From Adhaeribacter pallidiroseus (GTDB taxonomy: Bacteria > Bacteroidota > Bacteroidia > Cytophagales > Hymenobacteraceae), in contig NZ_QASA01000001.1 in NCBI RefSeq assembly GCF_003340495.1, forward strand, positions 744,001-808,000: DNA of 64,000 nucleotides, in the 5' to 3' direction. Positions 17,042 through 26,749 of this stretch are shown in pieces; position 1 is the first letter of the stretch, and every line of letters starts with the position of its first letter. A model generated the notes under the pieces. It was not told the DNA's origin. It was given only the letters and a program-made list of their open reading frames with translations, and searched no databases. Position numbers and translations under genes: made by a program.

Positions 17042-18727
17042 TTAGCGGAAAATCGGATTAACCACGTTTAACTGAAGGTCTTGCATTTTTAGGAGCGGTA
17101 CATATTGATTATCCTGTGCGCCGGCATAACCGATTCCCTGAAATATAACGCCGGAAACGGGTCCTTCGTTCTGTAAACTACCATTAAATCGGCTGCCGTA
17201 TTTTTGCAAAACTTGCCCAAAGTAATACAACATCTCGAATCCGGAGTAAGCATATACGGTAGGCGGTACATGAAAACGCGTAGTGTATTTCCGCCGAAAC
17301 TGCTGTGGGCCGGGTAAGGTATTATCAATGAATTTCGGGTAAATAAAGTAAATTTCCCGATTATTAAACTGGCTCAACGATATTTGATTCACGTTGAGCC
17401 AACTTGGGTAAGTAATTAAAGGCGTAGTGGCATCGGCTTGGGCCAGATTACTTAAAGTATATACCGCTACCGATGGGATGTTCGACAGCAGTAATACATG
17501 CCCCACGGTTTTTAAATCCATGTTGGCGAGTAAAGTAGCTCCCGAAGTAATTTTTGGGTTAAACTTTTTATACTGCGTTATTTTACCTCCTAAGCGCTCA
17601 AACTCCCGCTTATAAGCATTGGCAAAGGTGGTATCTTCATTATTGTTTTCGGCAATAATAAGAGCCGATTTTAAAGCGAAATTTTGATAAGCGTACGCCG
17701 CGCTTTGTTTGGCCCGGGTAGTAATGGACGACTCAAAAAGATACAGGTTCAGGTTATTCTTTACCAGGTACAAATCATCGGAGAGCGGGTTAATGCTGTT
17801 AATGGCATGTTGTTGGGTGAAGCGCGAAATAACTTTACTGGCCGATTTATAAACCGGACCTACAATTAAATCCATGCTGCTCATTTCGGGCAATTGCAGT
17901 ACGGCTTTTATCTTATTGGTATCGGCGGGCGCGTCGTAAGTAAATAAATTAAGCTGTATTTGCTGTTTAGCTAGCGAGTCCTGGGCCAGGAGCATACCAG
18001 CGTATAAATCGGTTACAAACTGGTTGCGACGGGCTTTCACCTCGGCTTCGTTCTGCGGAAACGGCAGCAGCACGGCTACGTTAAAACTAGTTTTTTTTAA
18101 ATTTTCCGGGTTCTCCGGAACGTATTTGTTTTTGTCTAGCTTAAATTTTTTAACTAACGATTCTAAGGTTTCTTTATCTGCTGCCGTGTACCAACCGGTT
18201 AATAATTTATTCGCGTACCATTGCCCCAACATTTTATCGTTGTTATGGCGGCTAACTAAATCCTGCCAAGTAGCTTTATCGGTCAGTTGGTTGAGGTAAT
18301 GGTACTTCATGGCCGTTACTTCGTCCGCTAAATCTTTGTCCGATATAGATTCGGTTAACGTAAGCGCGCGGTCAAAGTCTTTTTGCGCAAAAGCAATCGT
18401 GGCTTCCAAAAACAAAGCATCGGCTTTATTGGCCCAATCAGGGTAAGCATTTTTAAGAGTAGTTAATTTTTGACTTGCCTCAGCGTACTTTTGGGATTGC
18501 ACCGCCGCCACCGCAAAAAGATACATCGCACCCGGCGAATAAGCAGCTTGGTTTGCCGCAATAACCGGCTGTAGTTCCGCCATAGCCAGTTGATACTTTT
18601 TTGCGCTAATCAGTTGTTTCGCGTTTTCGTACTTAGTAGCCAACTCATTAGTGGTTTGTGCTTGCACCATGGGCGTAAACAGCAGCAACCAGGCAAAAAC
18701 AAATAAGTACCGGAAAAATTTATACAT
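17042..18727 (-). CDS. TPR plus periplasmic-binding-protein-like protein (LpoA/ABC substrate-binding type)
   Basis: A 561-residue exported protein. A signal peptide covers about residues 1-23 (ends MVQAQ). Residues about 28-190 are TPR-like helices (KYENAKQLISAKKYQLAMAELQPVI), and about 210-560 form a type 1 periplasmic-binding fold (FNVAVLLPFPQNEAEVK near 210, then LIVGPVYKSASKVISRF). This order is like LpoA-type penicillin-binding-protein activators and also like branched-chain amino acid receptors; no transporter genes adjoin, so an envelope role is the better guess. It leads the hemL-dcd run. Confidence 0.8.
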   Translation of the reverse strand: MYKFFRYLFVFAWLLLFTPMVQAQTTNELATKYENAKQLISAKKYQLAMAELQPVIAANQAAYSPGAMYLFAVAAVQSQKYAEASQKLTTLKNAYPDWANKADALFLEATIAFAQKDFDRALTLTESISDKDLADEVTAMKYHYLNQLTDKATWQDLVSRHNNDKMLGQWYANKLLTGWYTAADKETLESLVKKFKLDKNKYVPENPENLKKTSFNVAVLLPFPQNEAEVKARRNQFVTDLYAGMLLAQDSLAKQQIQLNLFTYDAPADTNKIKAVLQLPEMSSMDLIVGPVYKSASKVISRFTQQHAINSINPLSDDLYLVKNNLNLYLFESSITTRAKQSAAYAYQNFALKSALIIAENNNEDTTFANAYKREFERLGGKITQYKKFNPKITSGATLLANMDLKTVGHVLLLSNIPSVAVYTLSNLAQADATTPLITYPSWLNVNQISLSQFNNREIYFIYPKFIDNTLPGPQQFRRKYTTRFHVPPTVYAYSGFEMLYYFGQVLQKYGSRFNGSLQNEGPVSGVIFQGIGYAGAQDNQYVPLLKMQDLQLNVVNPIFR

Positions 18728-18747
18728 GTAATAAATAAGGTAAGTAG

Positions 18748-18778
18748 TTGGTCGTTTTTAGTTGTTCGTTATTCGATC
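18748..18778. repeat. AGTTGTTCG-type intergenic repeat, copy 1
   Basis: TAGTTGGTCG, a few bases, then AGTTGTTCGTTATTCG. Nearly identical wording occurs at 36911-36942, and the core recurs (either strand) at 24731-24745, 24774-24800, 45113-45122 and 52780-52797. Confidence 0.65.
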
Positions 18779-19148
18779 GTTATAACTTTAACTATCAATT
18801 GCTTAAACTCAGTTTTTTTAACTTAATTTTGTCTAAGTACTTAGTAAGTTTTAGGTGATAAGCAATAAGTATGTAATCTTTCGATTGTTAATTACTTATG
18901 TAGTTATAAAGCTTATTATATTTAGTTTGATATTAATCTGAAAGATGAAGGATTTAATAAAAGAATTACATCCCTATAAAATCAATTGCTCAAGACAATT
19001 AAAACGAGAAAAAGCTGACAACCTTTGCCAGTTACAAAGTGGCTATTGTTAATCAGACACCAGTTACGCTCCGCTAAACTGGCGCTAGGCAAAATGTCTT
19101 AAGTTAAAAATTAATCTTGTGCCCTTTAGTTTTACGACTTATAACCTT

Positions 19149-19190
19149 ACAACTTTCCAACCTTTCAACTTTCTAACTTTTAAACCTACA
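19149..19190. repeat. CAACTTTCCAACTTT-type intergenic repeat, copy 2
   Basis: Related to 6525-6580. Units such as CAACTTTCCAACC, CAACTTTCTAACTTTTAAAC lie immediately after the guaA stop codon. Confidence 0.6.
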
Positions 19191-19194
19191 ACCT

Positions 19195-20724
19195 CTATTC
19201 CCACTCTATGGTAGCCGGTGGTTTTGAGCTGATATCGTACACGACCCGGTTTACGCCTTTTACTTTGTTGATAATTTCGTTCGATACGTTCGCTAAAAAC
19301 TCATACGGTAAATGCGCCCAGTCGGCGGTCATGCCGTCTACGCTGGTTACGGCGCGTAAAGCTACCACGTTTTCGTAAGTGCGTTCGTCGCCCATTACGC
19401 CCACGCTTTGTACCGGCAGCAACATGGCGCCGGCTTGCCACACCTCGTTGTATAAGCCGGAGGTGCGCAAACCCGAAATAAAAATATGATCTACCTGTTG
19501 CAAGATCTGTACTTTTTGGGGGGTGATATCGCCAATAATCCGGATAGCTAACCCGGGGCCGGGGAAAGGATGGCGGCTTAAAATTAAATCATCAATATTT
19601 AACGTTTTACCTACCAGGCGTACTTCGTCTTTAAATAAAGCTTTGAGTGGTTCTACCACTTTCAGCTTCATGAAGTCGGGTAAGCCGCCTACGTTATGAT
19701 GCGATTTAATGGTAACCGAAGGGCCTTTTACCGAAACAGATTCTATAACATCGGGGTAAATGGTACCTTGCGCTAGCCATTTTACATCTTCAATCTGGTG
19801 AGCTTCCTGGTCAAAAACTTCAATAAATACCCGGCCAATGGCTTTGCGTTTCAATTCGGGATCAGTAAGGCCGGCTAATGCGGTGTAAAAACTGGCTTTG
19901 GCATTTACGCCTTTTACATTTAAGCCCATATGTTGGTACGAGTCCAGCACGCTTTGAAATTCATCGTGGCGCAGCAAGCCGTTATCCACGAAAATACAAT
20001 ACAAGTTTTTCCCGATGGCCTGGTGGATGAGCATGGCGGCCACGGAAGAATCTACGCCGCCGGATAAGCCCAGTACTACTTTATCGTTGCCAATTAAATT
20101 CCGCAGATCCTCTACGGTAGTTTCAATAAACTGGTCGGGGGTCCAGTCTTGTTGGCAGCCGCAAATGTGCACCACAAAGTTGCGCAATACGGTTTTACCT
20201 TCGGTGGTATGCGTTACTTCCGGGTGAAATTGAATGCCGTACGTTTCCTGGCCGGCAACCTTGTAAGCGGCTACTGCTACGGTATCGGTAGAGGCAATAA
20301 TTTCAAAATTTTCCGGAATATGCTTAATGGTATCGCCATGCGACATCCAGACCTGCGAGCCAATGGTTATTTCTTTTAACAAACGATTAGTAGCGTGCAC
20401 CTCGCTAAGCCGCGCCCGGCCGTACTCGCGAATAGTGGAAGCAATTACATCGCCCCCGTTCTCAAAGGCCAAGAGCTGAGCACCGTAGCAAACGCCCAAC
20501 ACCGGAATAGCGCCTAAATATTCGTTTAAATCCGGATTCGGGTAGTCTTGGTCGCGCACGGAGCAAGGGCTGCCCGATAAGATAACGCCTTTAATATCCG
20601 GAGTAATGAGTGGTACTTTATTAAAAGGATGAATTTCGCAGTAAACATTAAGTTCGCGAACCCGGCGGGCAATTAATTGGGTGTATTGCGAACCAAAATC
20701 GAGAATGAGAATTTTTTCTGGCAT
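19195..20724 (-). CDS. guaA: GMP synthase (glutamine-hydrolysing)
   Basis: Converts XMP to GMP with glutamine. The 509-residue protein has the glutamine amidotransferase domain first (nucleophile in [10 protein letters not shown] near residue 80, His-Glu in FHPEVTH near 170), then the ATP pyrophosphatase domain ([11 protein letters not shown] near 225) and the C-terminal dimerisation domain (PATIEWE end). I start at ATG 20724 ([16 protein letters not shown]); the longer open frame upstream runs into the sensor-kinase 3' end. It is 73 bases downstream of that kinase gene on the same strand. Confidence 0.97.
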   Translation of the reverse strand: MPEKILILDFGSQYTQLIARRVRELNVYCEIHPFNKVPLITPDIKGVILSGSPCSVRDQDYPNPDLNEYLGAIPVLGVCYGAQLLAFENGGDVIASTIREYGRARLSEVHATNRLLKEITIGSQVWMSHGDTIKHIPENFEIIASTDTVAVAAYKVAGQETYGIQFHPEVTHTTEGKTVLRNFVVHICGCQQDWTPDQFIETTVEDLRNLIGNDKVVLGLSGGVDSSVAAMLIHQAIGKNLYCIFVDNGLLRHDEFQSVLDSYQHMGLNVKGVNAKASFYTALAGLTDPELKRKAIGRVFIEVFDQEAHQIEDVKWLAQGTIYPDVIESVSVKGPSVTIKSHHNVGGLPDFMKLKVVEPLKALFKDEVRLVGKTLNIDDLILSRHPFPGPGLAIRIIGDITPQKVQILQQVDHIFISGLRTSGLYNEVWQAGAMLLPVQSVGVMGDERTYENVVALRAVTSVDGMTADWAHLPYEFLANVSNEIINKVKGVNRVVYDISSKPPATIEWE

Positions 20725-20797
20725 GCGCAAAGGTAAGGAAAAATGTTTTAATCCAGATTGGGAAACTTTGCCCGAAAATTTAGGAAAATGAAAGCAC

Positions 20798-22312
20798 TCA
20801 GACCGGAAAATACAACCGGAAAGTGGTGCCGGCATTTACCTCGCTCTCTACTTCTACTCTACCACCCGCGTTATCCATCATTCTTTTTACGATAAACAAA
20901 CCTACCCCGGAGCCTTCTACGTGGTTATGCAGCCGTTTGAATAAAGTAAATATATTGTCTTTTTTAGTGGGATTAAACCCTAAACCATTGTCTTTTACCG
21001 AAAGTACGGTGTAACCTGGTATTTTTTCGGTAACAATTAAAATTTTTGGCAGTCTTTCGTAAGCGCGGTATTCAATGGCATTATGAATCAGATTGTACAG
21101 GATACTTCTAAAGTTTTTTTTGGAAAAATAAATAGCTGCGTCCGGATCGGTTTGCAGATTGATCTGCACCTGCGAAGCCTGCAGCAAATCGGCAATAGAA
21201 ATGCAGATGTCTTCTAAAATCTCGGCTACCGGTATTTGTTCCGCTACGAGTTCTACCTGGTTCTGGACCCGGATAACTACCGATAAATCCTCGATGGCAT
21301 TTCGCAATTTAGTGCCGGAAATACTAATCCGGTCGATCAGTTCTCGGGCTTCTACGTCCTGGTAACATTCACTTTCCTTAATCAGGTTTACCAAGCCTTC
21401 AATGTTGGTGATGGGCGCTTTTAAATCGTGCGAGGCGGCATAAACAAAATTATCCAGATCGGTATTAACCCGGTTCAGTTTTTCGTTTTGCCGGAAAAGC
21501 TCCTGGTTTAAGGTATTTAATTCGTCTTTGGCCTGACTTAAATAAGCCGTTCTTTCTGCTACTTTTACTTCTAAAGTAGCATTTAACAGTTTCAGGTTGG
21601 TTTCGGCGCGCCTTAACTCCAGATTGGTTTGCTGAATTTCCTGATTCGATTGGGCTAATTGCTGGTGTAAGCTTAAGGTTTTAATAATTTCTTTTTTAGT
21701 GATGCGGTAAGCAACAATGCAAATGAGTATAGCCAGAAAGGAAGCAAACAAAATAAAAATCGGGGTGGCCACCGAAGAGGTTTTTACCTGATCGTAGCGG
21801 ATTTCTTTTAGCCGGAGTTCTTCGGTTTCCATGCGGTTTACCAAAGCCCGGATGCTATCCATGAGATATTTACCTCGCTGGGTTATTACAATTGCTTTCG
21901 CCGAATCGGGTTCTCCTTTTTTTTCTAAAGCTATGGTTTGTTTCAGGATAGCAAACCGCTTAATTATTAATTGCCGTAAGGTATCCAGCCTTTTTTGCTG
22001 ACTAAGATTATCGCGGGTTAAAGTGCGGGTTTGCTGGTAACTTTGCAGTACTTGTTGGTATGAACCGTTGTAAGGATTTAAAAATTCAGGATTGTTGGTG
22101 AGCAGGTAACCGCGCTGGCCCACTTCCGCATCTTTTAAAATCGACAAGATATTTTCTAAGCGCAACAAAACCTGGTTGGTATGTTCTACCCAGTTGGCTT
22201 TCGAAACTAGGCGGTTTAAACTGTATAATTCCAAGCCAAATGTAAGCAGTAATAAACTTAGCGATACAAGAAAGGTGGTAAAAATCGCCTTGGGTACGTG
22301 TACGTTTACCAT
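20798..22312 (-). CDS. CHASE3-domain sensor histidine kinase
   Basis: A 504-residue membrane histidine kinase. Order: TM helix about 10-31; CHASE3 extracytoplasmic domain about 40-170 ([21 protein letters not shown]); TM about 184-203; coiled coil about 210-285; HisKA with phospho-acceptor His295 ([13 protein letters not shown]); HATPase with [17 protein letters not shown] and [13 protein letters not shown]. No response regulator gene adjoins, so it is an orphan kinase here. The signal sensed is unknown. Its stop lies 73 bases before guaA. Confidence 0.93.
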   Translation of the reverse strand: MVNVHVPKAIFTTFLVSLSLLLLTFGLELYSLNRLVSKANWVEHTNQVLLRLENILSILKDAEVGQRGYLLTNNPEFLNPYNGSYQQVLQSYQQTRTLTRDNLSQQKRLDTLRQLIIKRFAILKQTIALEKKGEPDSAKAIVITQRGKYLMDSIRALVNRMETEELRLKEIRYDQVKTSSVATPIFILFASFLAILICIVAYRITKKEIIKTLSLHQQLAQSNQEIQQTNLELRRAETNLKLLNATLEVKVAERTAYLSQAKDELNTLNQELFRQNEKLNRVNTDLDNFVYAASHDLKAPITNIEGLVNLIKESECYQDVEARELIDRISISGTKLRNAIEDLSVVIRVQNQVELVAEQIPVAEILEDICISIADLLQASQVQINLQTDPDAAIYFSKKNFRSILYNLIHNAIEYRAYERLPKILIVTEKIPGYTVLSVKDNGLGFNPTKKDNIFTLFKRLHNHVEGSGVGLFIVKRMMDNAGGRVEVESEVNAGTTFRLYFPV

Positions 22313-22490
22313 TAAGTATTTATAGGTTATTTAATCAGATCGGGGTTGCTATATAGTTGTAAACAGATAAAACTTAAAGCGGTTTAAATCTGCATTAAAT
22401 TTTTAAAAAAATAGGCATATTTCCACTGATTTTATCTTAGCTTGTTGTAATTAGCATTTACTTGAACTGTTTTTAACCTTCCCCAATTCC

Positions 22491-23810
22491 ATGAGAAAGT
22501 TTTTACTAAGTCTGCTGCTAACGGGCAGTGTATTTTTTACCTATGCGCAAAAGCCGGCGCTTAGCCAGAAACAAGGCAATATTTTTAAAAATGCCAGTGC
22601 CGAAAGTGTTGGTATGAGCAGCGAACGGCTGCAACGCCTTGATAAACTCCTGCAGGAATACACCAGTAAAAATCTGGTACCCGGGGCTATTGCTTTGATT
22701 ATGCGCGATGGTAAAGTGGTGTACCAGAAAGCAGTGGGGGTAAACGACCTGGATACGAAAGCACCCTTGGCTCCGGATGCCATTATGCGCATTGCTTCCC
22801 AAACCAAAGCCCTGACTAGTTTAGGGGTGATGCTATTATTTGAAGAAGGTAAGTTTTTACTGGACGAACCGGTTTCTAAGTATATTCCTGCTTTCAAAAA
22901 TCAGAAGGTATTGGAAACTTTTAACGATAAAGACTCCAGTTATACCACCGTACCGGCTAAGCGCGAAGTTACCATCCGGCATTTGCTTACGCATACGTCG
23001 GGTATTGGGTATGCGGGCATTGGCAGCAAAGAAGCTACGGCTATTTACGCCAAAGCTAAAGTTACCAGCGGCATCGGGACGCCGCATGGGAAAATTGGCG
23101 ATGCCATGAACCGCCTCGGCAGCTTACCCTTAATGCACCAACCCGGCGAAAAATTTACGTATAGTTTAAGTACCGATGTGCTCGGCTATTTTATTGAAGT
23201 AATTTCGGGTATGCCGCTCGATAAGTTTATGCGGTCGCGCATTTTTGAACCGCTGGATATGACCGACACGTATTTTTACCTGCCGGCCAACAAGCAAAAC
23301 CGCTTAGCCAATTTATTTACCGAAGATGCCCAGAAAAATACGGTTAAAGCAGTAGCGCGCAACGGGCAATCGCCGGATTATCCCAAAGTACAGGATGGTA
23401 CGTATTTTTCCGGGGGCGCGGGTTTGTCGTCCACCATTGGCGATTATGCAAAATTTCTGCAAATGATGCTGAACCATGGTTCGTATAACGGTAAACAAAT
23501 TATCAGCCCAGCCACGGTACGCCTAATGACCACTAACCAGATTGGCGAAGTAAATCAGGGGGATAACAAATTTGGTTTAGGGTTCGGAATTATTACGGCT
23601 AAAGGAGCGGCTAAACTGGGTGTGAGCGAAGGTTCTTACGAGTGGGGTGGGTATTTTGGCACCACTTATTGGGTAGACCCTAAAGAAGGCATTGTGGCTT
23701 TAATTTACACCCAAAAAGCGCCCAACAGCACTGGCGGTTCTTTAAGCGATAAATTTAAAGCCATGGTGTATCAATCTATTACCAGCTCCAGGGGCAAAGA
23801 ACTGGATTAA
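22491..23810 (+). CDS. Exported class C beta-lactamase-like serine hydrolase
   Basis: A 439-residue secreted protein of the beta-lactamase/transpeptidase-like (S12) family. Signal peptide about 1-20 (FFTYAQ). The catalytic SxxK is S103-Q-T-K106 (RIASQTKALTS). The second motif is Tyr-Ser-Leu (FTYSLSTDVLGY) near 222, with Tyr but not the usual Asn. A Gly-rich strand (WGGYFGTTYW) sits near 387. Family members include esterases, D-aminopeptidases and lactamases, so resistance cannot be assumed. It stands alone ahead of ffs. Confidence 0.88.
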   Translation: MRKFLLSLLLTGSVFFTYAQKPALSQKQGNIFKNASAESVGMSSERLQRLDKLLQEYTSKNLVPGAIALIMRDGKVVYQKAVGVNDLDTKAPLAPDAIMRIASQTKALTSLGVMLLFEEGKFLLDEPVSKYIPAFKNQKVLETFNDKDSSYTTVPAKREVTIRHLLTHTSGIGYAGIGSKEATAIYAKAKVTSGIGTPHGKIGDAMNRLGSLPLMHQPGEKFTYSLSTDVLGYFIEVISGMPLDKFMRSRIFEPLDMTDTYFYLPANKQNRLANLFTEDAQKNTVKAVARNGQSPDYPKVQDGTYFSGGAGLSSTIGDYAKFLQMMLNHGSYNGKQIISPATVRLMTTNQIGEVNQGDNKFGLGFGIITAKGAAKLGVSEGSYEWGGYFGTTYWVDPKEGIVALIYTQKAPNSTGGSLSDKFKAMVYQSITSSRGKELD

Positions 23811-23823
23811 TTTAAAATTAACA

Positions 23824-23853
23824 TTGTGGGTTAAAAATCATTTTCTATCTTTG
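23824..23853 (+). promoter_or_regulatory. Promoter of the SRP RNA gene
   Basis: TTG (23824-23826), a spacer of 19, then TATCTTTG (23846-23853), a textbook Bacteroidota -33/-7 pair, directly in front of the RNA start at about 23855. Confidence 0.75.
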
Positions 23854-23854
23854 C

Positions 23855-23957
23855 AGTGGCAAATCGGCACGACCAGCTCCTGCTGAACTCCCCCAGGTTC
23901 GGAAGGAAGCAAGGGTAGGTGGTTGAGCGGTGCGATGTTCGGTTTGCCACTTTTTTT
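23855..23957 (+). ncRNA. ffs: Signal recognition particle RNA (4.5S, small type)
   Basis: The RNA scaffold for Ffh in membrane protein targeting. The diagnostic apical loop wording GTTCGGAAGGAAGCA sits at 23904-23918, and the ends pair: AGTGGCAAA (23855-23863) with TTTGCCACT (23943-23951), followed by a T tract that acts as terminator. Length about 97 bases matches the short bacterial form. A minus-strand frame across it is spurious. The protein partner gene ffh lies at 43023 in the same window. Confidence 0.93.
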
Positions 23958-24054
23958 ATTCCTTCCTCTCTTCTTTCCTTTAATTTCTTTCGTTTCTGCC
24001 GCTGGTTTCCGTTTAAATTCACGTAGCTTTGCTCCGGAAATTTAATTTTTTGCT

Positions 24055-24711
24055 ATGAAATTCTTTATCGACACCGCTAATCTTAATGAGATTCGGGAAG
24101 CTTATGATTTAGGCGTACTGGATGGCGTTACTACCAATCCATCGTTAATGGCCAAAGAAGGCATTAAAGGCCACGATAATGTAATGGCACATTATAAAGC
24201 CATTTGCGACATTGTGGACGGAGATATTAGCGCTGAAGTAATTGCGGTAGATTACGAAGGTATCATCCGGGAAGGCGAAATATTGGCCGAACTGCACCCC
24301 AACATTGTGGTAAAAGTACCGATGATCCGGGAAGGGGTAAAAGCGATTAAATATTTCTCCGATAAAGGCATTAAAACCAACTGTACATTAATTTTCAACG
24401 CGGGTCAGGCTTTGTTGGCTGCCAAAGCTGGGGCAACGTATGTTTCGCCGTTTATTGGCCGTTTAGACGATATTGGCCAGGATGGCATGCAGTTAATCGA
24501 ACAAATAGTGCAAATTTTCAGCAACTACGGTTATCCCACCGAAGTACTGGCGGCTTCCGTACGTCATACCATGCATTTGCTGCAATGCGCCGAAATCGGA
24601 GCTGATGTGGTAACCTGCCCGTTAAACGTTATTACTTCTTTACTTAACCATCCGCTTACCGAGAGTGGTCTGGCCAAATTCCTCGCCGATCATAAAAAAG
24701 TAAATGCTTAA
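24055..24711 (+). CDS. Transaldolase / fructose-6-phosphate aldolase family protein
   Basis: A 218-residue protein of the short transaldolase type (MipB/TalC, FSA). It starts [36 protein letters not shown] and has the Schiff-base lysine in NIVVKVPM near residue 86. It cleaves or transfers a dihydroxyacetone unit in the pentose phosphate pathway or fructose-6-phosphate metabolism; the two activities are not separable by eye. A TAGCTTTG -7 box lies at 24024-24031. It stands alone. Confidence 0.93.
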   Translation: MKFFIDTANLNEIREAYDLGVLDGVTTNPSLMAKEGIKGHDNVMAHYKAICDIVDGDISAEVIAVDYEGIIREGEILAELHPNIVVKVPMIREGVKAIKYFSDKGIKTNCTLIFNAGQALLAAKAGATYVSPFIGRLDDIGQDGMQLIEQIVQIFSNYGYPTEVLAASVRHTMHLLQCAEIGADVVTCPLNVITSLLNHPLTESGLAKFLADHKKVNA

Positions 24712-24730
24712 TTTTTAATTGTTTGTTGCT

Positions 24731-24800
24731 AGTTGTTCGTTGTTAGGAAATAGTTTATTTCAATATTTGAACACGAATAACGAACAACGAACAACTAATA
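24731..24800. repeat. AGTTGTTCG-type intergenic repeat, inverted pair
   Basis: AGTTGTTCGTTGTT (24731-24744) faces AACGAACAACGAACAACT (about 24779-24796): an inverted pair around an AT-rich core between the aldolase and the small ftsE-leading gene. Same family as 18748 and 36911. Confidence 0.65.
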
Positions 24801-24814
24801 ACTAAAACCCTAAC

Positions 24815-25018
24815 GTGTACATTATTAAAGTAAAAGGCAAGGCCAAGATTCCGGATTACATTCAGTTACGCGACGAAAACTTTGTGCTGATTGCCTACTT
24901 CCGGGCGGATCGTCCGTTAAAAAACATGGAGCGTTATGGGTTGGCCCATAAAGAAGCGGCTTTGGCGGCTGTAATACAAGAACTGGAATTTGGGAAGCTC
25001 CAGAAACTGGAAATTTGA
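24815..25018 (+). CDS. Conserved small protein upstream of ftsE, function unknown
   Basis: A 67-residue basic cytoplasmic protein with GTG start. It begins MYIIKVKGKAKIPDYIQLRDENF and ends GKLQKLEI; no motif is recognised. I recall similar small genes before ftsE-like ATPases in other Cytophagales, so it is likely real and cotranscribed: the ftsE ATG at 25021 follows the stop by 2 bases. Function unassigned. Confidence 0.75.
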   Translation: MYIIKVKGKAKIPDYIQLRDENFVLIAYFRADRPLKNMERYGLAHKEAALAAVIQELEFGKLQKLEI

Positions 25019-25020
25019 AT

Positions 25021-25737
25021 ATGCGTGATTTTTCTTCTTCGGTTCCGGTAGTATCGTTAAAAGATGTATCTATTCACCAGAATGTGCAAACGGTATTACA
25101 AAGCGTTAGCTTTGATATTGATAAAGGCGAATTTGTGTACCTGGTGGGCCGCACCGGCAGTGGGAAATCTTCTTTACTCAAAACCTTGTACGCCGATTTA
25201 CCGCTTCGGAGTGGCATGGCCAGCGTAGCCGGCTTTCCTATTTTTAAATTATCCCGCACCCAGGTGCCTTTTTTGCGCCGCAAAATCGGGATTGTTTTTC
25301 AGGATTTTCAATTACTCTTCGACCGGACCGTAGCCGAAAATTTACGGTTTGTTTTAAAAGCAACTAACTGGAAAGATTCTTCGAAAATAAAGCAACGCAT
25401 TTCGGAAGTGCTCATGCAGGTGGGTCTGGATGCGGCTTCTAACAAAATGCCCCATCAGCTATCGGGTGGCGAACAGCAACGCGTGGTTATTGCCCGGGCC
25501 TTACTCAACGATCCGGTTATTTTATTTGCCGACGAACCCACCGGTAACCTCGATCCCGAAGTAGCGGACGGCATTATGCAGTTGTTTAACCAAATTAATA
25601 ACCGGGGTACGGCGGTACTCATGGCTACGCACAACCACCAGATTATTAATGCTTATCCGCACCGCATCTTAAAATGCGATCAAGGCAAAATTTTGGATTC
25701 GGCCAAGCAAAGTTTCTCTTTAAAGGATGGTGTCTGA
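25021..25737 (+). CDS. FtsE-like ABC transporter ATP-binding protein
   Basis: A 238-residue ABC ATPase of the FtsE/LolD class. Walker A VGRTGSGKSSLL near residues 40-51, Q-loop FQDFQLLFDRTV near 93, signature LSGGEQQRVVIARALL near 138 and Walker B VILFADEPTGNLDPE near 159. FtsE works with FtsX to activate cell-wall hydrolases; no ftsX follows here. The ATG at 25021 is preferred over a TTG at 25015, since it follows the preceding stop directly. The glycosyltransferase start at 25727 overlaps its end by 11 bases. Confidence 0.9.
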   Translation: MRDFSSSVPVVSLKDVSIHQNVQTVLQSVSFDIDKGEFVYLVGRTGSGKSSLLKTLYADLPLRSGMASVAGFPIFKLSRTQVPFLRRKIGIVFQDFQLLFDRTVAENLRFVLKATNWKDSSKIKQRISEVLMQVGLDAASNKMPHQLSGGEQQRVVIARALLNDPVILFADEPTGNLDPEVADGIMQLFNQINNRGTAVLMATHNHQIINAYPHRILKCDQGKILDSAKQSFSLKDGV

Positions 25738-26635
25738 GGTATCAATCTTGATTCCCATATTCAATTTTGATGTTACGGCCTTAGTACAAAAGCTACTGGA
25801 TCAATGCCAGCAAGCCGCTATTTCCTTCGAAATAATTTGCCTGGATGATGCATCAAACGATTTTTTTAAAAAATCGAACCGGAAATTAAAATTTTTAAAA
25901 AATATAATTTACGAAGAACTGCCCACCAATATTAGCCGCGCGGCTATCCGGAATAAACTGGCTATGCGGGCTAAATATTCTTACCTGCTTTTTCTGGATA
26001 ACGACTCCTGCTTAGTGACGGAGCAGTTTATTATAAATTACTTACAAGCCGCAGATCTTTTTTCTGTTTTTATCGGTGGTACCGAGTACCCGTCCTGGGC
26101 GCCCGAAACAACGTACCGTTTGCATTGGCACTACGGCCGGCATCGGGAACAACGGCCAGCCGCGATCCGGCAACAGCAGCCTTATAAAAAATTACAAGTA
26201 AATAATCTCTTTGTCAGCCGAACTTTGTACCTGGCCAACCCGCTGCCCGAAGTTGTGCAAACCTACGGGCACGAAGATACCCTGTGGGGTTTATACCTCG
26301 AAAAAGCCAACATACCGGTGCAGCACCTAAATAATCCGGTACTGCACGTTGGCCTGGAACCCGTAACTTCCTTTTTAGTTAAAACCGAACAAGCCATTGT
26401 TAATATGGTGGATCTTCAAAATACGAACAACAGCAGCTTCTCTTCTTCGCTGTATTGGGTTTATAAAATTTTAAAAAAATGCCGTTTACTGGGGGCGTTT
26501 ACCTGGTTTTTTAAAAAAATCAAACCTTTCCTACTGATTCAATTACAAAGTGGTCGTCCCCATTTATTTCTATTCGACGTTTACAAATTAGGATTGTTGG
26601 CGCATGTTATTCAAAAAAAGAATAAGAGTTTTTAA
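25727..26635 (+). CDS. Family 2 glycosyltransferase
   Basis: A 302-residue GT-A fold transferase that adds a sugar to a growing surface glycan. It has the start SEVSILIPIFNFD, the LDDASND segment near residue 40 and FLDNDSCL near 86, and a C-terminal hydrophobic patch around 245-285 that may touch the membrane. Donor and acceptor are unknown. It overlaps ftsE by 11 bases and opens the surface-glycan region. Confidence 0.85.
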   Translation: MVSEVSILIPIFNFDVTALVQKLLDQCQQAAISFEIICLDDASNDFFKKSNRKLKFLKNIIYEELPTNISRAAIRNKLAMRAKYSYLLFLDNDSCLVTEQFIINYLQAADLFSVFIGGTEYPSWAPETTYRLHWHYGRHREQRPAAIRQQQPYKKLQVNNLFVSRTLYLANPLPEVVQTYGHEDTLWGLYLEKANIPVQHLNNPVLHVGLEPVTSFLVKTEQAIVNMVDLQNTNNSSFSSSLYWVYKILKKCRLLGAFTWFFKKIKPFLLIQLQSGRPHLFLFDVYKLGLLAHVIQKKNKSF

Positions 26636-26677
26636 ATTTTAATCAAGGATTAGAAAATACTGGAAGCAGGTTACTTT

Positions 26678-26720
26678 AAAACAGCAGAAGCCTGGCAACT
26701 GGCCGGGCTTCTGCTGTTTT
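26678..26720. terminator. Bidirectional terminator
   Basis: A 15-bp perfect stem (AAAACAGCAGAAGCC and GGCTTCTGCTGTTTT) with a 13-base loop, flanked by A and T tracts, between two converging genes. Confidence 0.92.
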
Positions 26721-26749
26721 CATAGTTTTAGGTGGAGGCTAGGTTGGAT

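Larger units (their letters stand above)
18728..19194. other. Gene-free stretch with short repeat families
   Basis: Holds a TAGTTGGTCG...AGTTGTTCGTTATTCG repeat (18748-18778), a short hairpin region (19062-19086: CCAGTTACGCTCCGCTAAACT, resembling the reverse of 2582-2611), and a CAACTTTCCAAC-type run next to guaA (19149-19190). No gene is seen. Confidence 0.6.

Noticed and set aside
22491-23810. Antibiotic resistance beta-lactamase
   Set aside because: The Tyr-Ser-Leu second motif lacks the Asn of true class C enzymes; esterase or peptidase is as likely.
23831-24022. Minus-strand frame across the SRP RNA
   Set aside because: The conserved GGAAGGAAGCA RNA explains the sequence.
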